Origin: Brevundimonas sp.
GTDB lineage: Bacteria; Pseudomonadota; Alphaproteobacteria; Caulobacterales; Caulobacteraceae
Direction: 5' to 3'
Length of the DNA: 64,000 nucleotides
NCBI GenBank assembly: GCA_027531145.1
Contig: JAPZRF010000008.1
Span: forward strand, 186,001 to 250,000
This document shows, in pieces, positions 46,514 to 54,662 of this stretch (position 1 is the first letter of the stretch; each line of letters opens with the position of its first letter). The notes below the pieces were generated by a model, which saw nothing but the letters and a program-made list of their open reading frames with translations, was not told where the DNA came from and did not search any database. Both the position numbers and the translations under genes were made by a program.

Positions 46514-47279
46514 CGGCCCCTCTGCGGACATCTTCCGGCGTGGGCACCTGCAGGGCGGCGATGACCGGACGGCCGGTGACTTCGGCGACCAGCTCGGCGG
46601 TGCGGGTCTCGATCGCCGCCTCAAGACGGGCGAGGAATGTGCCCTTCGGCAGGCCGGGCGGTATCGGGTCGAGGAACTCCAGCGTGGCCGTGCCGGGATG
46701 CTTTTCGAAGGCTTCCTGCGGCCAGAACAGACCAAGGTTCGTGGCCACGGGGACGACCGGCAGGTCGAAGTCACGCGCCATGTGCCAGACGCCCGAGCGG
46801 TAGCGGAACTTCTCGCCGACCTTCGCCAGGTTACCCTCGGGGAAGATCAGGATGCGTCGGCCCTCGGCGTGGGCGTCCGCGGCGCGAGCCTTGAGCGCCT
46901 CACGGGCCCGGTGGCCGCCGCAGTTGTTGACGACGATGGCTCCCAGCTTGCGCAGCACCGTGCCCAGCAGCGGGAACTTCTCAAGGTGGTCACCGGTGAC
47001 GAAGGCCAGATCATCGAACTGGTCGTAGGTGGCGAATCCGTCGCCCCAGCTCTGGTGCTTGGATGCCAGGATATAGGCACCCTCCGGCAGCCGCTCGCGC
47101 CCGCGCACCTCGATGCGGATGCCGGCCAGCAGGCGCATGGCCTGGACCATGCGGCGGACATACTGGCGGATCACCCGGCTGGTCGGGCGTCGACCCGGAA
47201 CGAGCGCAGCCAGGGCCGCCGCAAGGCCGTAGCCGATCGACAGGACCCAGTAGGCGAAGTTGAAGGCCAGGCTACGCAT
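46494..47279 (-). CDS. 1-acyl-sn-glycerol-3-phosphate acyltransferase (PlsC-type)
   Basis: 261 residues. An N-terminal membrane segment precedes the acyltransferase motifs: KHQSWGD (the HX4D-type site) and ILIFPEGN (FPEG motif). It likely acylates lysophosphatidate on the inner membrane to make phosphatidate. I set the start at the ATG 47279 where homology starts; the frame upstream is antisense-like and overlaps the GGDEF gene. It lies 13 bases downstream of the diguanylate cyclase gene on the same strand. Confidence 0.88.
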   Translation of the reverse strand: MRSLAFNFAYWVLSIGYGLAAALAALVPGRRPTSRVIRQYVRRMVQAMRLLAGIRIEVRGRERLPEGAYILASKHQSWGDGFATYDQFDDLAFVTGDHLEKFPLLGTVLRKLGAIVVNNCGGHRAREALKARAADAHAEGRRILIFPEGNLAKVGEKFRYRSGVWHMARDFDLPVVPVATNLGLFWPQEAFEKHPGTATLEFLDPIPPGLPKGTFLARLEAAIETRTAELVAEVTGRPVIAALQVPTPEDVRRGAVTPSEA

Positions 47280-47292
47280 CCGCCAGTCGCCC

Positions 47293-48357
47293 TCAGGCGG
47301 CTTGCTGACCGTCGAGCAGCCGGGCATCGGTGACGCGATTGCGGCCGCCCCTCTTGGAGGCGTAGAGAGCCTGGTCGGCGCGCTCGATGAGGGCGGTGGG
47401 TGCTTCGTCGGCCCGCAGACTGGCGAAACCGGCAGATACGGTGACGGTGCCGAGGTCATGGTTGGTCGAGCGCCGGCGCAGCTGCCGGGAAGCGATTTCC
47501 TTGCAGACCTGATTGAGGGCGTCGGCTACGACCTCCGGTGTCTCGCCCGGGAAGATCAGAGCGAACTCCTCGCCACCATAGCGGGCGGCTGTGCGCGGCA
47601 CCTTGGCAATACGCCCCAGCACGCTGGCGACGTAGCGGATCACCTGGTCGCCGGTCTGGTGGCCCCAAGTGTCATTGAAGCGCTTGAAATGATCGATATC
47701 GATCACCGCCAGCGTCAGTGGCGCGCCGCTGCGGCCGGCCTCGGCGCAGGCTTGCTCCAGCGTCTCGTCGAAAGCCTTTCGATTGGCCAGACTGGTGAGG
47801 GCGTCTGTCATGGCGTCCCGTCGGACCAGTTCGAGGTGCGCGCGCAGGCGCGACACCTCCTGCACTGAGTCCTCAAGGCGCCTTTCCAGCGCAGCAGTCT
47901 CGCCGCCCACTTTCTCGGTGGCTGCCGAGAGCGAGCGCACGACCGAGGCGAGGCCGTCAGCCGCCTCGGCAGTCTCGATCTGGTTCGAGGCCACGGCAAG
48001 CGTCTCCCCGTAGGCCTTCTGCGAGGATTGGGCGTCGGCGATGACTTGGGAGACCGTGCTCAGTTCGCGGTTGAGCACCGCCCCGGCGTCGCAAATTTCA
48101 TCCGAAAGTCGGGTAAGCGAGAGGTAGCGCGCTGCGAGGTCTTCCGCTGCCGCCTCACTGAACGGCTGACGGTTCGACAGCAGACGCCCGATCTCCTGAC
48201 CGAGCGCCCCCTGGGGATCCCCGACGTAATGAAGCCAGAGCTCGAAGTTGAGCGGAGTCGGCCAGACGCCGGCCGCCTGCATCTGCTCGAGCGCCCGACG
48301 AGCAAGCTCGTAAGCCTGCGGGCCCCGGATTGCCGTCTCGATCCGTCTGTTCGACAC
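47293..48357 (-). CDS. diguanylate cyclase (GGDEF domain)
   Basis: 354 residues. The first half is helical, with a coiled-coil stretch (about 140-190) that may serve dimerisation. The C-terminal GGDEF domain includes DALTSLANRKAF, DIDHFKRFNDTWGH and the active-site GGEEF (261-265), so cyclase activity is likely. No RxxD inhibitory site sits at the usual place upstream. No membrane segments are seen. It makes cyclic di-GMP, which controls motility and attachment in Caulobacterales. The GTG start has a GGGGAG ribosome site. Confidence 0.9.
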   Translation of the reverse strand: MSNRRIETAIRGPQAYELARRALEQMQAAGVWPTPLNFELWLHYVGDPQGALGQEIGRLLSNRQPFSEAAAEDLAARYLSLTRLSDEICDAGAVLNRELSTVSQVIADAQSSQKAYGETLAVASNQIETAEAADGLASVVRSLSAATEKVGGETAALERRLEDSVQEVSRLRAHLELVRRDAMTDALTSLANRKAFDETLEQACAEAGRSGAPLTLAVIDIDHFKRFNDTWGHQTGDQVIRYVASVLGRIAKVPRTAARYGGEEFALIFPGETPEVVADALNQVCKEIASRQLRRRSTNHDLGTVTVSAGFASLRADEAPTALIERADQALYASKRGGRNRVTDARLLDGQQAA

Positions 48358-48430
48358 ACAAAGCTCCCCAAGGGACCTTGCGTGGAGCCTAGATCGCGGT
48401 GCCTAACGCGACCTTAATCGAACGTCGAAA

Positions 48431-49966
48431 TCAGGATCGAATTCGCACCGGGCGACGCAGGAAGGCGGGGACATCATCGCCAAAGCCCCGTCCAACGGGC
48501 ACCGCAGTCGATCCGGGGGCGGGGCGCCCGCCGCGCCCGCCGCCCCGTTCGCGCGGCACCGTGGTACGCGCCGGGCGATCAATTTCGTGGGCTATGGGGG
48601 CCGAGGCTGCCGACTTGATCGGGGCAGGCCCGGCGAGGCCAAGATCCCCAGGGGCGCGGCGCGCCCGGTTACGATCACGCCGGCAGGGTGCGTCATCGGT
48701 GTCATTGGCCGGTATGGCGGCGATGACCGCGGCGGGCGCGACAGCCGCTTCGGCCGGCATCTCCGCCACGCGGGATGTCCGCTCACGGCGGCGGCGGCTG
48801 TCCCGCTCTGCCCGCTCCGGCAACGCCATGGTTGCCAATGGCTCCAGCGTCAGGGTCTCGGGTATCTTGCGGGTGAGTTTGAGGACCTTGTCGTAGGACT
48901 TCTCGTCCGCCGGCGTGATGATCATATAGGCTTCGCCCGATCGGCCGGCCCGACCGGTACGGCCAATGCGGTGCACATAGTCGTCGGCGTGGTGCGGGAC
49001 GTCGTAGTTGAAGACATGGCTGACCTCGGGGATGTCGAGGCCACGCGCGGCGACGTCCGAGGCGACCAGCAGCTTGAGCTCGCCTGCGCGGAACGCCGCG
49101 AGCGTTTTCATGCGCACGGACTGGTCGAGGTCGCCGTGAATCGGCGCGACATCAAAGCCGTGCCTCTTCAGGGACTTGGCGACGACATCCACCTCCGACT
49201 TGCGATTGCAGAAGACGATGCCGTTGTTGACCTCGGAACGTCGGATCAGGGCCCGCAGCGCTTCGCGCTTGGCCTTTGGATCGGACGAGGGGACGGGTGC
49301 CACAAACTGGGTGATGGTGTCCGCCGTCATGGCCGGGCGCGAGGCCTCGATCCGCGTCGGGTCCCTGAGGAACTGCTGCGTCAGCCGGGTGATCTCCGGC
49401 GGCATGGTGGCCGAGAAGAACAGGGTCTGGCGGCGCGGCGGGGTCAGCTTGAATATGCGCTCGATGTCCGGGATGAAGCCCATGTCGAGCATGCGGTCAG
49501 CCTCGTCGACCACCATCAACTCGACCCCGGTCAGCAACATCTTGCCGCGCTCGAAAAGGTCAAGCAGCCGACCTGGCGTGGCGATCAGGACGTCGACGCC
49601 CTTGTTCAGGGCCGCGACCTGGTCGCCCATGGAAACGCCGCCGATCAGAAGCACCCAGCTCAGCTTGGTGCCCTTGGCATACTTCTCGAAGGAGGAGGCC
49701 ACCTGGTCCGCCAACTCGCGGGTCGGGGCCAGCACAAGGGCGCGCGGCATGCGCGCCCGGGCCCGGCCGGACTGGAGCCGGTCGATCATCGGCAGGGTGA
49801 AGGCGGCCGTCTTGCCGGTGCCGGTCTGGGCGATGCCCAGCACGTCCCGCCCGGCGAGGGCGACGGGGATGGCCTGCTCCTGGATCGGGGTGGCGATGGT
49901 GTAGCCGGTTGCGGCCACGGCGGCGAGGGTCGTCGGAGACAGACCCAGGTTGGAGAATTCGGTCAT
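48431..49966 (-). CDS. DEAD-box ATP-dependent RNA helicase (RhlE-like)
   Basis: 511 residues from the ATG 49966, which has an AAGGA ribosome site; a longer form to 50002 has none. The Q motif (YTIATPIQEQAIP), Walker A AQTGTGKT (47-54), PTRELA, TPGRLLD, VVDEADRML, SAT, HRIGRTGRAGRSG are all present. The basic, low-complexity C terminus (RGGGRGG and Arg/Pro stretches) is typical of RhlE-type proteins and binds RNA. A good promoter lies about 135 bases upstream. Confidence 0.92.
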   Translation of the reverse strand: MTEFSNLGLSPTTLAAVAATGYTIATPIQEQAIPVALAGRDVLGIAQTGTGKTAAFTLPMIDRLQSGRARARMPRALVLAPTRELADQVASSFEKYAKGTKLSWVLLIGGVSMGDQVAALNKGVDVLIATPGRLLDLFERGKMLLTGVELMVVDEADRMLDMGFIPDIERIFKLTPPRRQTLFFSATMPPEITRLTQQFLRDPTRIEASRPAMTADTITQFVAPVPSSDPKAKREALRALIRRSEVNNGIVFCNRKSEVDVVAKSLKRHGFDVAPIHGDLDQSVRMKTLAAFRAGELKLLVASDVAARGLDIPEVSHVFNYDVPHHADDYVHRIGRTGRAGRSGEAYMIITPADEKSYDKVLKLTRKIPETLTLEPLATMALPERAERDSRRRRERTSRVAEMPAEAAVAPAAVIAAIPANDTDDAPCRRDRNRARRAPGDLGLAGPAPIKSAASAPIAHEIDRPARTTVPRERGGGRGGRPAPGSTAVPVGRGFGDDVPAFLRRPVRIRS

Positions 49967-50100
49967 GTAGTCCTTCGGGACGAGAAACGGATCCACGGAC
50001 ATTCCGCGCTTCGGAACGCCCTGCCGGCCTGTCGGAACCGCCCGTTTGTCCGGGGGCGTGCGGGCGGCGCGAATCGCTATCCTGTCCCAAAGGCTGTCGG

Positions 50101-50130
50101 CGTATAGAGAAGCCCCTACGCAAAAGTCAA
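50101..50130 (-). promoter_or_regulatory. sigma-70-like promoter of the DEAD-box helicase gene
   Basis: On the minus strand, TTGACT (50130-50125) and TATACG (50106-50101) are separated by 18 bases. The 5' leader would be roughly 130 bases, long enough for regulation of an RNA helicase, though no structure was identified. Confidence 0.5.
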
Positions 50131-50208
50131 GTATTCCTCGCGACGGATGCCTCTTGGCGGATCATGAACATATGTTAACGTTGTCTCGGGGAGAGGGAGG
50201 CTGAATAA

Positions 50209-50586
50209 ATGGGATCAGTGGCATGCGCCCTGGCTCTGGCCGGGCTCTCGGCGGCGAGCGTCGCCCTGGCGGCACCTGCGTTGGCGCTAACGGATCTGGC
50301 ACCGGCTTTCGGCAATACGGTCGTGTCGGAGTATCCCGACGGTGGCTGGGTGCGCCACTGGTTCGAGCCGGACGGCCGCTACCGGGCCCTGTTCTCCAGC
50401 GGGCGCGAGATCTCGGGCCGATGGCGGGTTGAGGGCGACCGCATCTGCCTGAACGACATTACCCCGTCGTTCATGATGGTCCGGCGCTTCTGCACACCGA
50501 TGATCGAGGGAGACGTCGGGGCGCGCTGGACCTCGCGTGATCCGCTGGGCCGACGCGTTACGAACCAGCTGGTGCGCGGGCGCTGA
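50209..50586 (+). CDS. small secreted protein of unknown function
   Basis: 125 residues. A signal peptide (residues about 1-27, ALALAGLSAASVALAAPALA) precedes about 95 residues with one possible disulfide pair (Cys in RICLND and RRFCTP). The stretch YPDGGWVRHWFEPDGRYRALFSSGREISGRWRV suggests a small beta-barrel, as in MORN-less 'DUF' secreted proteins, but I do not recognise the family. The ATG has a GGGAGG ribosome site and sits convergent to parE, 10 bases from its stop. Confidence 0.75.
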   Translation: MGSVACALALAGLSAASVALAAPALALTDLAPAFGNTVVSEYPDGGWVRHWFEPDGRYRALFSSGREISGRWRVEGDRICLNDITPSFMMVRRFCTPMIEGDVGARWTSRDPLGRRVTNQLVRGR

Positions 50587-50595
50587 GCCGAACCG

Positions 50596-52680
50596 TCAGA
50601 CGTCGAGGTCCGCCGCGGCGAAGCGGGCGTTTTCCTGGATGAACTGGTAGCGGGCCTCGGCCTTGCGGCCCATCAGACGTTCGACCAGATCCTCGATCTC
50701 CTCCTCGGAAGCCGGCAAGGTGACCCGCGCGAGGGTGCGCTTTTTCGGGTCCATGGTCGTCTCCTTCAGCTGGGACGCCATCATCTCGCCGAGGCCTTTG
50801 AAGCGGCCGATCTCGACCTTCCGCCCCCTGAAGACCGTGGCCAGCAGCTCGTCGCGATGGGCGTCATCGCGGGCGTACTCCGACAGGGCCCCGGCCTGGA
50901 TGCGGTAGAGCGGCGGGAGAGCGAGGAAGACACGGCCCTGGCGGATCGCCTCGGGCATGGAGCGGTAGAAGAAGGTGATCAGCAGCGCCGCGATGTGGGC
51001 CCCGTCGACGTCGGCGTCGGTCATGATGACGATGCGCTCGTAGCGCAGGTCCTCGAGCCGGAAGCGGCTGCCCGGTTGCACCCCCAGCGCCAGCGCCAGG
51101 TCCGACAGCTCCTGGTTCTGGCGCAGCTTGTCGGCGGTGGCGGAGGCGACGTTCAGGATCTTGCCCCGAAGGGGCAGAATGGCCTGGGTGTTGCGATCGC
51201 GCGCCTGCTTGGCCGAGCCGCCGGCCGAGTCCCCTTCGACGATGAACAGCTCGGTGCCTTCGGCCGCCTGACGGGTGCAGTCGGCCAGCTTGCCCGGCAG
51301 GCGCAGCTTGCGGGTGGCGGCGGCGCGCTGGACTTCCTTGTCCTTGCGCCGCTTGAGCCGCTCCTCGGCCCGCTCGATGATGAAGCCGAGCAGGCTGTTG
51401 GCCTGTTTCGGGCTCTGGGTCAGCCAGTGGTCGAAGGGGTCGCGCAGCAGCTGCTCGACCAGCCGCTGGCCTTCCGGCGAGGACAGCCGGTCCTTGGTCT
51501 GCCCCTGGAACTCGGGATTGCGGATGAAGACGCTGATCAGGGCGCCGGCGTTGGCGATGACGTCCTCGGCCGTGATCAGGCCGGCGCGCTTCTCGCCGGT
51601 CAGCTCGCCATAGGCCTTAAGTCCCTTGACCAGGGCCGCGCGGAAGCCGGCCTCGTGGGTGCCGCCGTCGGGCGTCGAGACGGTGTTGCAGTAGGAGCTG
51701 ACGAACCCGTCCGCCTCGCCGAAGCCGGCGGCGGTCCAGGTCACCGCCCATTCGACCGCGCCCGCCTCGCCCTGGCGCTCGACACGTCCGGCGAAGGCGG
51801 GGGCGACCGTCTCGACCTCGCCGATGCGTTCGGCGAGGGCGTCGGCGAGACCCCCGGGAAAGTGCAGCACCGCCTCGGTCGGAGTCTGGTCGGTGATCCG
51901 CTCGACGGCGCAGGTCCAGCGGATCTCGACGCCGCGGAACAGATAGGCCTTGGACCGGGCCATGCGGAACAGGCGCGCCGGCTTGAAGGCCGCGCCCACG
52001 CCGAAGATCTCCTCGTCCGGTCGGAAGCGGACGAGGGTGCCGCGCTTCCTCGACGGACCGACCTGCTCGACCGGGCCCAGCACATGGCCGCGGGAGAAGG
52101 CCTGGTGCCACTCGGCTCCGTCGCGCCAGACGGTGACCTCCAGCCGCTCGGACAGGGCGTTGACGACCGAGACGCCGACGCCGTGCAGGCCGCCGGAGGT
52201 CTCGTAGGCCTTGCCCGAGAACTTGCCGCCGGAGTGCAGCACGGTCATGACCACCTCGAGGGCCGACTTGCCCGGGTGTTTGGGGTGCGGATCGACCGGG
52301 ATGCCGCGGCCGTCGTCGCGGACCGCCAGATACCCCTCGGCGTCGAGATGGACCTCGATCCGCTTCGCATGTCGGGCGACCGCCTCGTCCATGGCGTTGT
52401 CCAACACCTCGGCAAACAGGTGGTGAAGGGCCCGCTCGTCCGTGCCGCCGATGTACATGCCCGGCCGCTTGCGCACAGGCTCAAGCCCCTCGAGCACCTC
52501 GATCGAGGAGGCGGAGTAGTCTCCACCCCTGGCGGAGGCAGGAGGAGTTGCAGCAGGTGCCGGCGTCGGGACAGGGGCCGCCGGTTCAGTCACGGGGGCA
52601 GGCGCAGCCTCAGCCGCCTGGGCGGAAGGCACCACCGAGGGCAGGTCGAACAGGGACGGACTTTCGGCGGGCTTGGCCAT
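50596..52680 (-). CDS. parE: DNA topoisomerase IV subunit B
   Basis: 694 residues. The N-terminal 50 residues are Ala/Pro-rich. The GHKL ATPase domain follows (VRKRPGMYIGGTDERALHHL, EVLDNAMDEA, GRGIPVD, SGGLHGVGVSVVNALS), then the TOPRIM region (FIVEGDSAGGSAKQARDRNTQ..., MTDADVDGAHI). It pairs with ParC. I set the start at the ATG 52680. The 5' end overlaps the 3' end of the O-antigen ligase-like gene by 71 bases on the same strand. Confidence 0.95.
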   Translation of the reverse strand: MAKPAESPSLFDLPSVVPSAQAAEAAPAPVTEPAAPVPTPAPAATPPASARGGDYSASSIEVLEGLEPVRKRPGMYIGGTDERALHHLFAEVLDNAMDEAVARHAKRIEVHLDAEGYLAVRDDGRGIPVDPHPKHPGKSALEVVMTVLHSGGKFSGKAYETSGGLHGVGVSVVNALSERLEVTVWRDGAEWHQAFSRGHVLGPVEQVGPSRKRGTLVRFRPDEEIFGVGAAFKPARLFRMARSKAYLFRGVEIRWTCAVERITDQTPTEAVLHFPGGLADALAERIGEVETVAPAFAGRVERQGEAGAVEWAVTWTAAGFGEADGFVSSYCNTVSTPDGGTHEAGFRAALVKGLKAYGELTGEKRAGLITAEDVIANAGALISVFIRNPEFQGQTKDRLSSPEGQRLVEQLLRDPFDHWLTQSPKQANSLLGFIIERAEERLKRRKDKEVQRAAATRKLRLPGKLADCTRQAAEGTELFIVEGDSAGGSAKQARDRNTQAILPLRGKILNVASATADKLRQNQELSDLALALGVQPGSRFRLEDLRYERIVIMTDADVDGAHIAALLITFFYRSMPEAIRQGRVFLALPPLYRIQAGALSEYARDDAHRDELLATVFRGRKVEIGRFKGLGEMMASQLKETTMDPKKRTLARVTLPASEEEIEDLVERLMGRKAEARYQFIQENARFAAADLDV

Positions 52681-53989
52681 GACCAGACAATGCGGCGATT
52701 CGGGAGGGGGTCTGGTAGGCCGGGCGGCGGTCCGGTGCAACCGCAGCCGGGGACGGATAGCCCTGCAGCATCGTTGACCGGGCGACGATCGCCAGCACCA
52801 TCACCCACGCCAGATCCTGGTGGTGCATCAGCACCGACTCCGACAGGCTGAGAGTTGCGACGATGGCCAGGTAGGCCAGGCTGAAGCCGCCTTCGACAAG
52901 ACCGGACGTGCTCAGCCGGGCGACCGTCGCGGCGAAGCCGATAAGGAGGATGGTGCCGACGAGGACCGCGCCGGGCCAGCCGACCTGGACCAGCAGGTCA
53001 ATCCAGCCGTTGTGAGCGGACGGCACCAGCCATCCGGTCTGTGCCTGGATGATGTCGGCGGGCACGGAGGTGCGGGTCCAGAAGGCGGCGTAGCCGTAGC
53101 CGGTCCACGGGCGCTCGGCGACCATGTCCATCAGGGCGGCCCAGATCTCGGTTCGGCCGGTCAGCGACGGGTCCTTGCCGAGGGCAACGAGGATGGCCGG
53201 TCCTCCCAGCAGGAAGCCGACACCGACGGCGATGGCGGCGAAGGTTGCGCCCCAGACGGTGAGAACGCCCAGCACCGCACCGCCTTGCCGCGCGGCCCAT
53301 ACCGCTCCGACCAGCCCGAACCCGATCAGCCAGCAGAGCAGGGAGGTCTTCGACTGGCTCATGATCATCAGGAAGGTCGCCAGCACCAAGGTGATCGCCG
53401 CGATCCGCCAGTGCCGGTCGGCGACCGACAGCCAGGCGGCCGCGGCCACGGCAACGCAGACCATGACCTGGCCCATCTGGTTCTTCTCGTACCACATGCC
53501 CCGCCAAAGGCCGTCGTTGACGTCGCGGTGGATGCCGATGGGGGGGAAGGCCAGCACGAAGACCAGGCTGCCGACGGCCATGACCAGACCGGCGCAGGCC
53601 AGCAACCGGGGCAGGGCGACCCCGCGGTAGACGCTGCCGAGATACAGGGCGAAGGCTCCGGCCATGGTCAGGGCGATAACGCGGCGCTGCGTGGTGGCGG
53701 CGTCGATCGACCACCATTTCGAGGCGAAGGCCAGCAGGACGGTCAGGCCCAGCAACAGGATGGCCGGCCAGGCCCTGACGATGCGATCGAGGCGGCGCAG
53801 CGCTAGCCCGGCGATGATGGCGAAGACCGGCAGCCAGACCAGCCGCAGGATCGGCGTCTCCTCCTGGCTCGGGGCGAACACCGGTCCGACGAAGGCCCCG
53901 GTCAGCATGATCACCACGAAGCCCGCAGCGGCCTGCTCCCACCAAGGGGGGGCGGCCTGTTGGACTACAGGTGTCGGGTCGAGGGGCAC
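52610..53989 (-). CDS. O-antigen ligase/polymerase-family membrane protein
   Basis: About 459 residues with 10-12 predicted membrane segments. The Wzy/WaaL-type motif is visible: a periplasmic loop with GYGYAAFW and SAHNGWIDLLVQVGWPG. Such proteins ligate or polymerise surface polysaccharide (ExoQ/WaaL group); the substrate is unknown. I prefer the GTG 53989, which avoids overlap with the toxin gene; the frame is open to an alternative start at 54076. The C-terminal roughly 25 residues are basic and fall within parE, an unusual overlap. Confidence 0.82.
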   Translation of the reverse strand: MPLDPTPVVQQAAPPWWEQAAAGFVVIMLTGAFVGPVFAPSQEETPILRLVWLPVFAIIAGLALRRLDRIVRAWPAILLLGLTVLLAFASKWWSIDAATTQRRVIALTMAGAFALYLGSVYRGVALPRLLACAGLVMAVGSLVFVLAFPPIGIHRDVNDGLWRGMWYEKNQMGQVMVCVAVAAAAWLSVADRHWRIAAITLVLATFLMIMSQSKTSLLCWLIGFGLVGAVWAARQGGAVLGVLTVWGATFAAIAVGVGFLLGGPAILVALGKDPSLTGRTEIWAALMDMVAERPWTGYGYAAFWTRTSVPADIIQAQTGWLVPSAHNGWIDLLVQVGWPGAVLVGTILLIGFAATVARLSTSGLVEGGFSLAYLAIVATLSLSESVLMHHQDLAWVMVLAIVARSTMLQGYPSPAAVAPDRRPAYQTPSRIAALSGHGQARRKSVPVRPALGGAFRPGG

Positions 53990-54023
53990 GTCACGACGTT
54001 GCGCGGCGTCGCTTAAGGAACGG

Positions 54024-54311
54024 TTAGGGAAGCGTCCCGCGAAGCTGGGCGCCGTGAGAGATGCGACGGACGACAATCATCTGCGGATGCCGTTCGTACT
54101 CAATCACGAAGCCGAATGTGCTGAAGCGGACGTCTTGCTCGCGGACCTCGAAACGAACCGACGGCCCAAGATCAGGAAAGGTTCCGAGCAGATCAAGGGA
54201 TCGGACAATCGCCTCGGCGGCCCGTCGCCCTGCCTTGGGCGACTTTTCCTTGAGCCAGGCGAGTTGAGCGGACAGGTCCCGCTGAGCCGCCGAGGTCAGC
54301 CTGACCCTCAT
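54024..54311 (-). CDS. RelE/ParE-family toxin
   Basis: 95 residues matching the ParE/RelE fold: MRVRLTSAAQRDLSAQLAWLKEKSP, a central FPDLGPSVRFEVREQDVRF strand region and the closing IVVRRISHGAQL. ParE members poison gyrase and RelE members cut mRNA; the sequence alone does not decide. The ATG overlaps the stop of the upstream partner gene (ATGA), the classic antitoxin-toxin order. Location beside an O-antigen ligase gene suggests a mobile cassette. Confidence 0.85.
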   Translation of the reverse strand: MRVRLTSAAQRDLSAQLAWLKEKSPKAGRRAAEAIVRSLDLLGTFPDLGPSVRFEVREQDVRFSTFGFVIEYERHPQMIVVRRISHGAQLRGTLP

Positions 54312-54574
54312 TCAGGGCCGAAGGTCTCGTCGATCAGCGCCACGACCTCCGGCCGGACCGCATCCCAGTCGCACGCGCCCTCAAGGTCGGCCGGAGCACT
54401 GGTCTGAATGCGAGGGTCGCCGTTGATCCAGGTGAAATCCTCGCGATCGAACAGTTCCTGGCCGAGGAGGGCGGCTGCCAAGTCCTCGGGCGAAACACCC
54501 AAGGCGCGCGCCTTGGCCGCCAGTTTGGCGGCAGCGTAGACGCCGAGCGTGATCCGGAGTGCGCCGTCAGCCAT
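54308..54574 (-). CDS. antitoxin partner of the RelE/ParE toxin
   Basis: 88 residues. The N terminus ALRITLGVYAAAKLAAKARALGVSPEDLAAALL could form a ribbon-helix-helix DNA-binding unit, and the acidic C-terminal half (DFTWINGDP..., DWDAVRPEVVALIDETFGPE) fits a toxin-wrapping tail. It is assigned as antitoxin mainly from its place directly upstream of the toxin with a four-base overlap. It probably autoregulates the pair. Confidence 0.72.
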   Translation of the reverse strand: MADGALRITLGVYAAAKLAAKARALGVSPEDLAAALLGQELFDREDFTWINGDPRIQTSAPADLEGACDWDAVRPEVVALIDETFGPE

Positions 54575-54662
54575 TGCGGAAGCTTATCACGATCGGGCGG
54601 GGGTTATGAAGTCGCTGTGCTTCCCAGCCTGGCGGTGCCCATGAGGTGGCAGAGCTCCGCCT

